Assembly: GCA_035546635.1 (NCBI GenBank)
Contig: DASZWJ010000023.1
Coordinates: forward strand, 1 to 37,162
Source of the DNA: Gammaproteobacteria bacterium
GTDB lineage: Bacteria; Pseudomonadota; Gammaproteobacteria; JAURND01
DNA: 37,162 bases
Direction of reading: 5' to 3'
Shown: piece by piece, positions 1-7,159 of the stretch
Position numbering within the stretch: the stretch's first letter is position 1
Layout of the letters: every line of letters begins with the position of its first letter
Translations under genes and position numbers: made by a program
The notes under the pieces: generated by a model
Seen by the model: the letters and a program-made list of their open reading frames with translations, nothing else
Database searches by the model: none
Told to the model about the DNA's origin: nothing

Positions 1-174
1 CGGCAGGATTTGCGCGAACGAGATGTCGAGCCACCATACCGAAAAGCCGGTCAACGCGACAAGCGCGAGCGGCGCGCCGATTTCGATCGCCCGCCGTTCC
101 GGTGACCTGGCGAGCAGCGCGCTGTGCCGGTCGAGCACAGCGGTCGCGCTGTCGCCGAAGACCGGCGCACTCAT
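1..174 (-). CDS. phnE: Phosphonate ABC transporter permease, second copy (N-terminal fragment, runs off the left edge)
   Basis: Reading the minus strand from an ATG at 174 gives 58 residues in frame to the window edge, starting MSAPVFGDSATAVLDRH and entering a hydrophobic segment (APLALVALTGFSVWWLDI) that looks like the first membrane helix. The start overlaps the stop of the upstream permease by four bases (ATGA at 171-174), which indicates translational coupling. Many phn operons encode two permeases after phnC and phnD, so this is most likely the second PhnE subunit of the inner-membrane channel. Only the N-terminus is present, so the family call rests mainly on position and the coupled start. 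Confidence 0.6.
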   Translation of the reverse strand, partial: MSAPVFGDSATAVLDRHSALLARSPERRAIEIGAPLALVALTGFSVWWLDISFAQILP

Positions 175-1055
175 CCGGCGTACTCCACCGGCGAGAGGCG
201 ATGGCGGATGCGCTCGGTCAGCAGGTCGATGATCGCCACGGTGACGATGATCAGCAGCAGGATCGCGCTGACATCGGTGTAGTAGAACTTGCGGATCGCG
301 ACGAACAAATCCTGGCCGATGCCGCCGGCGCCGACAAAGCCGACAATCGAGCTGGCGCGCACGTTGATCTCGAAGCGCAGCAGCGTGTAGCTCGCGAGGT
401 TGGGCAGCACCTGGGGCAGCGCGCCGAACCGCACCGCATCGGCAAACCGGCCGCCGGTGCTGCGCACACCCTCGACCGGGTTCATGTCGATATTTTCCGC
501 CACCTCGGTAAACAGCTTGCCGAGCGTCCCGAAGCTGTGAATGCCGATCGCCAGCACGCCGGCAAGCGGGCCGAGCCCAAAGGCGCTGACGAAGATCAGC
601 GCAAACACCAGATCGGGCACGGTGCGGCAGAATTCGAACAGGCGCTTCACCGTCCATCGCAGCGCGCGGCTCGGCGCCAGGTTCTCGGCGGCGCAGAATG
701 CCAGGACGCCCGCGCCGAGCGCGCCGGCCAGCGTCGCCAGATAGGCGATCAGCACCGTGTCGAACAACAGCTTGAGCCAGCCGCCGAGGTTCCAGTACCA
801 GTCGGCGAGATCGCCGGTCAGGTGGTCGGCGTGCAGTTTCGGCATGATCCGGCCGAAATAGCTGGTCAGGCCGGAGAGGTGATGCAGCAGGTTGCGCAGG
901 TCGATCTCGGCATAGCGCCCGGCAACTGCGACGAGCACCAGCAGCACGCCGAGCACGGCGGCGTATTGCCGTCGCCGGCGTGCCACCTCACGCCCATACG
1001 CCCCGAGAAGCTGGTCGACCCGCCCTCGCGGCAGGCTGGGGAGCCCGGCGGTCAT
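171..1055 (-). CDS. phnE: Phosphonate ABC transporter permease PhnE
   Basis: About 294 residues from an ATG at 1055. It is an integral inner-membrane protein with several hydrophobic segments. Near the C-terminus lies a binding-protein-dependent permease (EAA-type) region containing EGVRSTGGRFADAVRFG and the typical phosphonate permease stretch VRASSIVGFVGAGGIGQ, followed by a last helix (ILLLIIVTVAIIDL) and the tail LTERIRHRL. It should form the channel for phosphonate or related compounds together with PhnC and PhnD encoded just upstream. A longer reading from 1121 is possible, but it starts inside an intergenic inverted repeat, so I prefer 1055. Its codon use and GC content match the rest of 1-4460 and differ from everything to the right. 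Confidence 0.88.
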   Translation of the reverse strand: MTAGLPSLPRGRVDQLLGAYGREVARRRRQYAAVLGVLLVLVAVAGRYAEIDLRNLLHHLSGLTSYFGRIMPKLHADHLTGDLADWYWNLGGWLKLLFDTVLIAYLATLAGALGAGVLAFCAAENLAPSRALRWTVKRLFEFCRTVPDLVFALIFVSAFGLGPLAGVLAIGIHSFGTLGKLFTEVAENIDMNPVEGVRSTGGRFADAVRFGALPQVLPNLASYTLLRFEINVRASSIVGFVGAGGIGQDLFVAIRKFYYTDVSAILLLIIVTVAIIDLLTERIRHRLSPVEYAG

Positions 1056-1074
1056 GTCATCTGGCGGAACGTTT

Positions 1075-1216
1075 GTCGTTCCGGGGCGGCCCTCCGGGCC
1101 GAACCCGGAACCCATGAACACGATACTCCGCCACGGTGGCGCAACTACCAGCCATAACGGCGACCTTCTGTGTTCTGGATTCCGGGTCCAGCCCCTGCAG
1201 GCTGTCCCGGAACGAC
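1075..1216. repeat. Intergenic inverted repeat between phnD and phnE
   Basis: Two 47-nt arms, 1075-1121 and 1170-1216, are imperfect reverse complements. Their ends match best (GTCGTTCCGGG against CCCGGAACGAC, and GAACAC against GTGTTC). GC-rich repeats of this look are common between genes in alphaproteobacteria, which supports the origin proposed for this segment. It may fold in the mRNA between phnD and phnE and tune their relative expression; that role is inferred. Confidence 0.6.
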
Positions 1217-1242
1217 GATGCTTGCAAACCTCGCCGCGGCCC

Positions 1243-2151
1243 TCAGCTCGCCTTCTTCTTCCGCTGGTCGTCGACCCACTGGATCATCTCGACGATGTCG
1301 GCATAGTCCTTGTGGGTGACGGCGACGAACTCCTTGTCCTTGCCGTCCGACAGGCGGTCGAACGCGGCCTTGTCCTTGGTGGGCGCGTCCATGAACGCGG
1401 CGACAATGGCCTTCTTCAGATCGTCCGGCAGGTCGGTAAGATAGGCGTAAGGCGAGCCCGGCAGGATCGGGGTCTTGAAGATCCGCCGAAAATCTTCCTT
1501 CTTCACCATACCCTTGTTGACCATGCGGGTGAGGTTGGAGTCGTCTTCGGAGTTGTACCAATCGGCACAGCAGTCGACCGTGCCCTTGTCCAGCGCCATG
1601 ACGCCGTTCTCGTGGCTGCCGGTGATGATCGACTTGCCGAAGAACGTGTCGACGTCGATCCCCATCTTGTGCAGGTAGAAGCGCGGCGCGTTGTAGCCGG
1701 ACGTCGAGTTCGGATCGACAAAGCCGATGGTCTTGCCCTTGAGGTCTTCGATCTTCTGGTAGGGGCTGCTCGCCTTCACATAGATGACCGAGTAGTAGCC
1801 GATCTCGCCGGAACCGTTTCGCGTGGTGACGAACGGCTCGGTCTTGACGCCGGTCAGATAGGCTTTCGAGTACGACGCGGGGCCGTAATAGGCGATCTGG
1901 ATGTTGCCGGCCCGCTGCCCCTCGATAACCGCCGCATAGTCGTTCGCCAGCCGCAACTTGACCGGCACGCCCAGCCGCTTTGTCAGATAGTCCATATAGG
2001 GCGCGTAGCGGTCGCTGACGCCCGACGCGTTCTCGGCCGGGACGACGGCGAAGGTCAGCTCCGGATACCGGCTCTTCCAGTCGGCGCGGGCGAGCCGGGT
2101 GGTCGCCAACAGCGCGGCGCCCGACAGCAGGACTTCACGGCGGTTCAACAT
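1243..2151 (-). CDS. phnD: Phosphonate ABC transporter periplasmic binding protein PhnD
   Basis: 302 residues with a strong ribosome site (GAGGAGGGGAGA directly before the ATG at 2151). The N-terminus MLNRREVLLSGAALLATTR is an export signal with an Arg-Arg pair, ending near ARA. The mature part has the PhnD/SsuA-like layout: FAVVPAENASGVSDRYAPYMDYL near the start, IQIAYYGPASYSKAYL around residue 80, and a hinge region GKTIGFVDPNSTSGYNAPRFYL around residue 140, which is typical of the phosphonate/phosphite binding family. It should bind the substrate in the periplasm and deliver it to PhnE. The true ligand (phosphonate, phosphite or another oxyanion ester) cannot be read from the sequence. Confidence 0.9.
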   Translation of the reverse strand: MLNRREVLLSGAALLATTRLARADWKSRYPELTFAVVPAENASGVSDRYAPYMDYLTKRLGVPVKLRLANDYAAVIEGQRAGNIQIAYYGPASYSKAYLTGVKTEPFVTTRNGSGEIGYYSVIYVKASSPYQKIEDLKGKTIGFVDPNSTSGYNAPRFYLHKMGIDVDTFFGKSIITGSHENGVMALDKGTVDCCADWYNSEDDSNLTRMVNKGMVKKEDFRRIFKTPILPGSPYAYLTDLPDDLKKAIVAAFMDAPTKDKAAFDRLSDGKDKEFVAVTHKDYADIVEMIQWVDDQRKKKAS

Positions 2152-2193
2152 TCTCCCCTCCTCGACTGCAGCAATTATCCGGTCGGCGCCGGC

Positions 2194-2997
2194 TCATCCG
2201 GCGGGCTGGCCCAGCGCCGCGAGCGGCGCCTCGACGGCGCGCGGCGGCGCGGCGGCGCCCTCCGAGGCAATGCCGTAGAGCTCACGCGCGGCGATGTCGG
2301 TGAGGCTCGCGGTGGCGCCGTCGAAGACGACCTCGCCGGCCGCCATGCCGACGAGGCGGTCGCAATAGGCGCGGGCGATCTCCAGCGAATGGAGATTGCA
2401 GATCACGGTGATGCCGAAATGCTTGTTGATGCGCCGCAGCGCATCCATGACGACGCGCGAATTATGCGGGTCGAGCGAGGCGGTCGGCTCGTCCGCCAGG
2501 ACCAGTTCCGGCTCCTGCACCAGCGCGCGGGCGATCGCGACGCGCTGCTGCTGGCCGCCCGAAAGCTGGTCGGCGCGCTGCGCGGCGAGCGGCGCCATGT
2601 CGAACTGTTCGAGCGCCGCGAGGGCGACGGCCTTGTCCGCGTCGGGCCACCAGCTCAGCATCGCCCGCCACGGCGGCACCGTCGCGAGCCGTCCCATCAG
2701 CACATTGGTCAGCACGTCGAGCCGGCCGATCAGGTTGAACTGCTGGAAGACCATGGCCGCGCGGGCGCGCCATTGCCGCAACTCGCGGCCGCGCAGGCCG
2801 GTGACGTCGACGCCGTCGAACAGGATGCGCCCGCCGCTCGGCTCGACCAGGCGGTTGACGAGGCGCAACAGCGTCGATTTGCCCGCGCCGGAGCGGCCGA
2901 TGATGCCGACGAAACTGCCCTTGTCGATTTGCAGCGAGATATCCGCGACAGCGCTTTTGGCGCCAAACCGCCGCGACAAACCTTCGAGTACCAGCAT
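2194..2997 (-). CDS. phnC: Phosphonate ABC transporter ATP-binding protein PhnC
   Basis: 267 residues from an ATG at 2997. All ABC ATPase motifs are present in order: Walker [13 protein letters not shown] near residue 35, Q-loop ([11 protein letters not shown]), signature [15 protein letters not shown], Walker [14 protein letters not shown], and an H-switch region ([17 protein letters not shown]). It energises uptake through PhnE. It is the first gene of the operon phnC-phnD-phnE-phnE', with 42 bases before phnD. I found no convincing Pho box upstream, so phosphate control cannot be shown here. Confidence 0.92.
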   Translation of the reverse strand: MLVLEGLSRRFGAKSAVADISLQIDKGSFVGIIGRSGAGKSTLLRLVNRLVEPSGGRILFDGVDVTGLRGRELRQWRARAAMVFQQFNLIGRLDVLTNVLMGRLATVPPWRAMLSWWPDADKAVALAALEQFDMAPLAAQRADQLSGGQQQRVAIARALVQEPELVLADEPTASLDPHNSRVVMDALRRINKHFGITVICNLHSLEIARAYCDRLVGMAAGEVVFDGATASLTDIAARELYGIASEGAAAPPRAVEAPLAALGQPAG

Positions 2998-3236
2998 GAA
3001 CAACGCTCGCTTTGTGGTCCGTCCGAGGGACGCCAGGAAAGCGCCGGAAGGGGGTATGGGCGGCCCGTCGGGGCCGGGCCGGCGGTTTCTTAACAGCCCA
3101 ACCGCGACTCGGCGGTTACCGTTTTATGGCAATCGCGTGACACGGCGCGGCGCGACGGCCATCGCTCCGGTCGGAGGGATTTGCCGCGTTTTGTTGTTAT
3201 CGACGGCAGGCAGTCCAATTGCATAAAGGCAGCGCC

Positions 3237-3428
3237 ATGGTCGTCATCAGGCCCAACCCGCGGCGGATGCGGGCCTTTCTCGACAGCCCCGCCGAACGCC
3301 CGGGACGGTTGACGGCGAGACCCGGCAGGTTTCCGCGGGCGGCCTGGGAGCGCGTGCTCTTTGCGGTCGGGGCGGGCGCGGCGGTCGCGGTCGCCGCCGT
3401 CGCGGTGATTGCCATCGTCTCACACTGA
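3237..3428 (+). CDS. Small predicted membrane protein, unknown function
   Basis: 63 residues from an ATG at 3237 (AAAGGC about ten bases upstream). The first half is basic (PNPRRMRAF, RPGRLTARPGRFPR) and the second half is one long hydrophobic helix (LFAVGAGAAVAVAAVAVIAIV) ending in SH. It is divergent from phnC. It resembles many short single-helix proteins in GC-rich alphaproteobacteria, but I cannot assign a family. Chance ORFs are common in GC-rich DNA, so this could be spurious. Confidence 0.4.
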   Translation: MVVIRPNPRRMRAFLDSPAERPGRLTARPGRFPRAAWERVLFAVGAGAAVAVAAVAVIAIVSH

Positions 3429-3492
3429 GCCTGACACCCGCGCGAATTCGCGGCATCATCCGTGGCTGACGCGCGGCGATGGGAGGCGGCCA

Positions 3493-4458
3493 ATGGCGAA
3501 TTACAGCATCTGCCTGGGAACGGCCGGCTGGGGTGTCTGGCACAGCCCCGATTCCGGCCAGTCATGGACCCGGCACCGCGCCCCCTTCCCGCTCAACAGC
3601 CGCATCCAGGCCCTCGTGGTCCATCCGCACGAGCCGCGGACCGTTCTCGCCGCCGGCGACACCGGCCTGTTCGTGAGCCATGACAGCGGCGAGCGATGGG
3701 AGCGCCGCGGCGGCGCCGATGCGCTGCCGACGATCTGGTCGCTGACCATCGACCCGGCCGATCCCGACATCCTGTTCGCCGGCACCCGCCCCGCCGGCGT
3801 CTATCGCTCGGGCGACGGCGGACGGCATTGGCAGAAGCTTGCCGTCGACATTGCCCCGGAATGCTCGATCGGCGTCCCCTTCGTCACCGGCCTCGTGGTC
3901 GACCCCGACGACCACCGGATCGTTTGGGCCGGGGTCGAGATCGACGGCGTGTTCCGCAGCGTGGACGGCGGGGATAGCTGGACCCGGGTCAAGACGGGTC
4001 TGTACGACCCGGACATCCACGCCATGGCGGTCGCCCGGACACAGCCGAAGCGGCTCTACGCCAGCACGGCGCGCGAGATGTTCGTCAGCGACAATCTGGG
4101 CGACACCTGGCAGTCGCTCGACATCCGCGAGAAATGGCCGCTGCCCTATGCCCGCGGCATCGCGGTCAAGACCGATGACCCGGCCGTGCTGTTCGCCGGC
4201 TGCGGCGAGACCACGACCGGCGAGCGGGGCCACGTGCTCCGCAGCGCGGATTTCGGCGCGACCTGGGAAATCCTGCCTCTCCCGGCCCCGGCCAACGCCA
4301 CCGTCTGGGGGCTGGCCACCCACCCCGCCGAACCGAACCGCCTCCTGGCCTTCAGCCTGTTCGGCGAAGTCTACGTCACCGAGAACGCGGGGGCTTCCTG
4401 GCGCAAGATCGCCCGTGAATTCGGCGAAATCCGGACCGCCGCCTGGCTCCCGAACTGA
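3493..4458 (+). CDS. Seven Asp-box (BNR) beta-propeller protein
   Basis: 321 residues; GGGAGG lies six bases before the chosen ATG at 3493, so the 28 upstream in-frame codons are left out. The sequence has seven copies of the Asp-box turn SxDxGxxW: HSPDSGQSW, VSHDSGERW, RSGDGGRHW, RSVDGGDSW, VSDNLGDTW, RSADFGATW and VTENAGASW. They are spaced about 40-50 residues apart, which fits one seven-bladed propeller. There is no signal peptide, so it is probably cytoplasmic. Relatives are annotated as sialidase-like, sortilin-like or YCF48-like, and catalytic residues of true sialidases are not evident. It is the last gene of the GC-rich part and ends 20 bases before the tRNA-Glu. Confidence 0.75.
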   Translation: MANYSICLGTAGWGVWHSPDSGQSWTRHRAPFPLNSRIQALVVHPHEPRTVLAAGDTGLFVSHDSGERWERRGGADALPTIWSLTIDPADPDILFAGTRPAGVYRSGDGGRHWQKLAVDIAPECSIGVPFVTGLVVDPDDHRIVWAGVEIDGVFRSVDGGDSWTRVKTGLYDPDIHAMAVARTQPKRLYASTAREMFVSDNLGDTWQSLDIREKWPLPYARGIAVKTDDPAVLFAGCGETTTGERGHVLRSADFGATWEILPLPAPANATVWGLATHPAEPNRLLAFSLFGEVYVTENAGASWRKIAREFGEIRTAAWLPN

Positions 4459-4477
4459 GCCGACCAGCCCGGCAAGC

Positions 4478-4553
4478 TGGCGTCCCCAAGGGGATTCGAA
4501 CCCCTGTTGCCGCCGTGAAAGGGCGATGTCCTAGGCCTCTAGACGATGGGGAC
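4478..4553 (-). tRNA. tRNA-Glu (anticodon TTC), CCA encoded
   Basis: On the minus strand it starts GTCCCCATCGTCTAGAGG and folds as a full cloverleaf: acceptor stem GTCCCC with GGGGAC, anticodon arm CGCC-CTTTCAC-GGCG with TTC in the loop, T arm with GGTTCGAATCC, then GCCA. It lies exactly at the change from GC-rich to AT-rich DNA. The gene order tRNA-Glu, tRNA-Ala(GGC) and aspC on this side resembles a gammaproteobacterial arrangement. The body variants (GACATCGCC, GGCGGCAAC) look closer to alphaproteobacterial tRNA-Glu; that comparison is from memory. Confidence 0.95.
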
Positions 4554-5042
4554 GGGACCTAGTGGAACTAGCGCTAGCCATTAAGAAGGTAATCATTTGA
4601 TTATATGGGCTTTTTAAAACTGGGTATTTTAAGATACTCCAAGAAGTTACCCCCTTGCTCATCACTTTGCGCTTGGCTCTAAGTTACGAGAACAGGCTTT
4701 ATACACTATATTTTTATTGGTATCAATCAAAATGGGCTAAAAAAAGTAACTGTCTTTTAATCGCAGGGTTCTAAGGATGTTTGTTGTCCTTGCTAATATG
4801 GTATATCCATATAATGGAGAATTTATGTGCAAACAACTAAGGTCGGTTTAAGATAGCTTTCTACGGTGCCGCCTATAAAACAAAACTTATTCTTCAAGCA
4901 ATGTTTCCTATTTAAAAAAAATTTTGCAAGATTTTTTAATCCATTTCCAGCAATTCAAAGGCTAACCTTAGTTTGTAGTTTTTTGTAAAAACCCCAAAGA
5001 GGCTGCACTTATTTTCTCAGTATGGTATGATACATAAAATAT
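4554..5042. other. AT-rich gap next to tRNA-Glu, no convincing gene
   Basis: No gene can be supported here. The stretch has many stops in all frames. On the minus strand a TATAAT hexamer lies at 4600-4605, about 47 bases upstream of the tRNA-Glu 5' end, and could be its -10 element. A copy of AAGTTACCCCC sits at 4644-4654. The region may hold the remains of lost genes. Confidence 0.4.
4644..4654 (+). repeat. AAGTTACCCCC direct repeat, copy 1
   Basis: An 11-base word also found at 6169-6179 and 6181-6191, on the other side of the response regulator. It could be an integrase arm-type site; see findings. Confidence 0.45.
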
Positions 5043-5228
5043 TTAAGCATAACCTAAGATAGATATTTGAATTGCAGCGACACTCAGAAAAGCCAATAGA
5101 TAATTATTAGCGCGAGATGCCAATTTTTTTATGTGTTTTTGTTCTTTTTTGACCAAAATTGCCTTATCGCCTGAATGGCAAAGAATCTCTCCCTCTTGTA
5201 GTTGCATCCTCTCAGCTATTTTATTCAA
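5043..5228 (-). CDS. Possible small protein with a C-terminal membrane helix
   Basis: 61 residues from a TTG at 5228, or 54 from an ATG at 5207. Lys-rich middle (VKKEQKHIKKL) followed by a hydrophobic tail (YLLAFLSVAAIQISILGYA) that could be a single membrane segment. It is divergent from the response regulator with about 50 bases between them. Neither start has a good ribosome site and I recognise no family, so it may be a chance ORF. Confidence 0.22.
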   Translation of the reverse strand: MNKIAERMQLQEGEILCHSGDKAILVKKEQKHIKKLASRANNYLLAFLSVAAIQISILGYA

Positions 5229-5278
5229 TCAAACTACCAGGTTTAGCATTATCTCTTTTAGACATAGGGGTTTTTCCC

Positions 5279-5923
5279 ATGATTAGGGTTCTGCTAGTTG
5301 ACGATCATGACATAGTGCGGGCGGCTATTAAGTCTTTGCTGAAGGATGCTAAAGATATTAATGTCGTTGGTGAGTCAAGCAATGGAGAAGATGCCATTCG
5401 TGTAACTCGTGAAGTAATGCCGGATGTTGTCATAATGGATCTAAATATGCCAGGCATGGGTGGTTTTGAAGCGGTCATGCGTTTATTACAAATCAAGCCA
5501 GCCCCGAAAATATTGGTTCTCAGCACTTATACTAGTGGATTAGTCCCAGCGCGTTTACTAGATTTAGGTGCTTCTGGATATTTAAGCAAGCGAGCGAACA
5601 GGGAAGAAATGATATGCGCAATTCAAGCTGTTAACGCTGGAAAGCGATATATCGATCAATCAATGGAGAAAGCCATTGCTTCACTTCATATTGGTTTGCA
5701 AAATAATCCCCACCCGATGATGCAGTTGTCAGAGCGTGAATTACAAGTTCTTATAATGATTGCTCATAGTGTTAAAAGACATGAAATTGCTAAAAATCTG
5801 TACCTTAGCAAGAAAACGATAGATGGTTATGTAAGCAAGGCATTAAAAAAGTTAAACGCGAATACAGAGGCTGAAGCTGTTCGAATAGCTATTGAAAGTG
5901 GTTTGATTAATACAGATGGCTAG
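5279..5923 (+). CDS. NarL/LuxR-family response regulator (UvrY/GacA/LetA type)
   Basis: 214 residues from an ATG at 5279, with AGGGG eight bases upstream; a longer reading from 5159 adds 40 residues without domain character. Receiver domain: acidic pair in VLLVDDHD (D8, D9), phospho-acceptor D54 in VIMDLNMPG, S82 and K104. C-terminal HTH of the LuxR type: LSERELQVLIMIAHSVKRHEIAKNLYLSKKTIDGYVSKALKKL. Length and layout match UvrY/GacA/LetA, which control small regulatory RNAs and, in Legionella and Coxiella relatives, the switch to transmissive growth. No sensor kinase is nearby. It lies between tRNA-Glu and tRNA-Ala, flanked by AAGTTACCCCC repeats, so it may be an acquired extra copy rather than the central GacA. 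LuxR-domain identity is firm; the exact orthologue is not. Confidence 0.85.
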   Translation: MIRVLLVDDHDIVRAAIKSLLKDAKDINVVGESSNGEDAIRVTREVMPDVVIMDLNMPGMGGFEAVMRLLQIKPAPKILVLSTYTSGLVPARLLDLGASGYLSKRANREEMICAIQAVNAGKRYIDQSMEKAIASLHIGLQNNPHPMMQLSERELQVLIMIAHSVKRHEIAKNLYLSKKTIDGYVSKALKKLNANTEAEAVRIAIESGLINTDG

Positions 5924-6304
5924 TAGTAGGGCAGGCAACATTTTCATGATTAGAGTTGTAATTACAAGCCCAGAAGCAAAAAGACCAACCATAGTAGCTC
6001 CAGTTTTTATCCTTTCTTTCCAACTTCATTTTTACCTAATTTTTTTACCAGTAAACAAATAGTTTTAAAATCAAGAAAATCAATGATTCTTTAATTAACA
6101 AGAATAAGCGATCATGGCTACTCTTCAGCTTGGGGGGTCGATATCGTTAGCTAAGAACTTTCTGGCAGAAGTTACCCCCAAAGTTACCCCCCGAAAACTG
6201 TTGGATACCAATAGGTTGTATGGGATTTTATTGAACATATTGAAAGTTAAGTCTTTGTTTTTATTAGGTTTTTAAGCTTATTGGGAAGACTTGGGATTTT
6301 AATT
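5924..6304. other. Gap between response regulator and tRNA-Ala
   Basis: No ORF of note. It holds two adjacent copies of AAGTTACCCCC (6169-6179 and 6181-6191) followed by AT-rich DNA. I see no clear terminator after the response regulator. Confidence 0.4.
6169..6191 (+). repeat. Paired AAGTTACCCCC direct repeats, copies 2 and 3
   Basis: The word occurs twice with a one-base spacer (6169-6179 and 6181-6191), in the same orientation as the copy at 4644-4654. Paired short direct repeats near a tRNA are what arm-binding sites of tyrosine recombinases look like, but no integrase gene is in the window. Confidence 0.45.
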
Positions 6305-6380
<76 letters not shown>

Positions 6381-6557
6381 GAGACCGGTTGCCGGTCATC
6401 AAAGAACAGAACGGCGATTCTAGGAATATTGCTGGTGACTGTCAAGTTTAGAAAATGTGTTATGGCTAAATAAATAGCTAGCGTGAAGGCTGGTATTGAT
6501 TGTTTTGCATTCTTATTTATACTTCCCTATCTAAAATTTCAATCTTAAGGAAAACTT

Positions 6558-6950
6558 ATGAAGCAGATCATTAGAATCGGTTTAGTGGCAGCGGGAATGT
6601 TGTGTTTAAGTGCTTGCAAGCCTGGTAATTATTATCCTTTTGGATATAAACCTGGCGGTACTAACATCCCATCGCAGGTATATTATACCCCCCCCACAGA
6701 TCATCCTGTCAGCCCCTGGTTGCCTAAAGCTAAGCAGCCGAAAGTTTATGTTGAACAGCCGAGGACTAATGCTGAGCAGCCTCAAGCCAATGTGGTGCAG
6801 TCTAAGGTTCCTGTTGCGCAGCCGGCTAAGGCTAAGCAGTCTAAATATATTGAACAGCCTGATGTGAGTGAGAATGAGTCTACTGTTGTTGAGCAGCCTA
6901 ATACTCATACCCAACAGCCTAAGATTGCACAAAAATTTCCGATAATGTAG
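6558..6950 (+). CDS. Putative outer-membrane or periplasmic lipoprotein with QP-rich repeats
   Basis: 130 residues. The start MKQIIRIGLVAAGMLCLSAC is a lipoprotein signal with lipobox LSAC and lipidated Cys20. After a Gly/Tyr/Pro-rich stretch (PGNYYPFGYKPGG) the rest is a low-complexity chain of short units ending in QP (VEQPRTN, AEQPQAN, VVQSK, VAQPAK, IEQPD, VEQPNTH, QQPK). AAGGAAAAC lies seven bases before the ATG. Such extended Pro/Gln regions can span the periplasm or be surface exposed. I recognise no family. An adenine-rich, regular repeat suggests slippage can change its length. Confidence 0.6.
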   Translation: MKQIIRIGLVAAGMLCLSACKPGNYYPFGYKPGGTNIPSQVYYTPPTDHPVSPWLPKAKQPKVYVEQPRTNAEQPQANVVQSKVPVAQPAKAKQSKYIEQPDVSENESTVVEQPNTHTQQPKIAQKFPIM

Positions 6951-7013
6951 TTAGGTTTATTTTGGCACTGAATTCCCTTCTCTCCATAAAGCATTCTGAC
7001 ATAGCTGTCGTCC

Positions 7014-7061
7014 TGTCCTAGCTGTCACCCTTCGCTTACGCTCAGGATGACAGCTAGGACA
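7014..7061. terminator. Hairpin between convergent genes (dispersed TGTCATCC-type repeat)
   Basis: Perfect 14-bp arms TGTCCTAGCTGTCA (7014-7027) and TGACAGCTAGGACA (7048-7061) around a loop CCCTTCGCTTACGCTCAGGA. It lies between the lipoprotein and the convergent aspC, so it could stop transcription from both sides. The core recurs as 9457-9486 and 22114-22147. Confidence 0.5.
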
Positions 7062-7159
7062 GCAGAGGAAATAAATTCAAATGATTCAGCAAAGCCGCCA
7101 CAAACGTGATGCTTAGTTTGGTGCGTCTATCCTATTGGGCTAAAGAAATAAGTTACCCC

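Noticed and set aside
102..1157. Long plus-strand ORF across the phnE region
   Set aside because: It mirrors the minus-strand phnE reading, is rich in Arg/Asp/His from GC-rich codons, and has no domain.
1054..3093. 679-codon plus-strand ORF
   Set aside because: It runs antisense through phnD and phnC, which have full motifs and ribosome sites. Long antisense frames are expected in GC-rich DNA.
3562..4323. Minus-strand ORF of 253 codons
   Set aside because: Antisense shadow of the Asp-box propeller gene, which has seven clear repeats.
5159..5278. 40-residue N-terminal extension of the response regulator
   Set aside because: The receiver domain starts at MIRVLLVDDHD, and AGGGG is well placed for the ATG at 5279.
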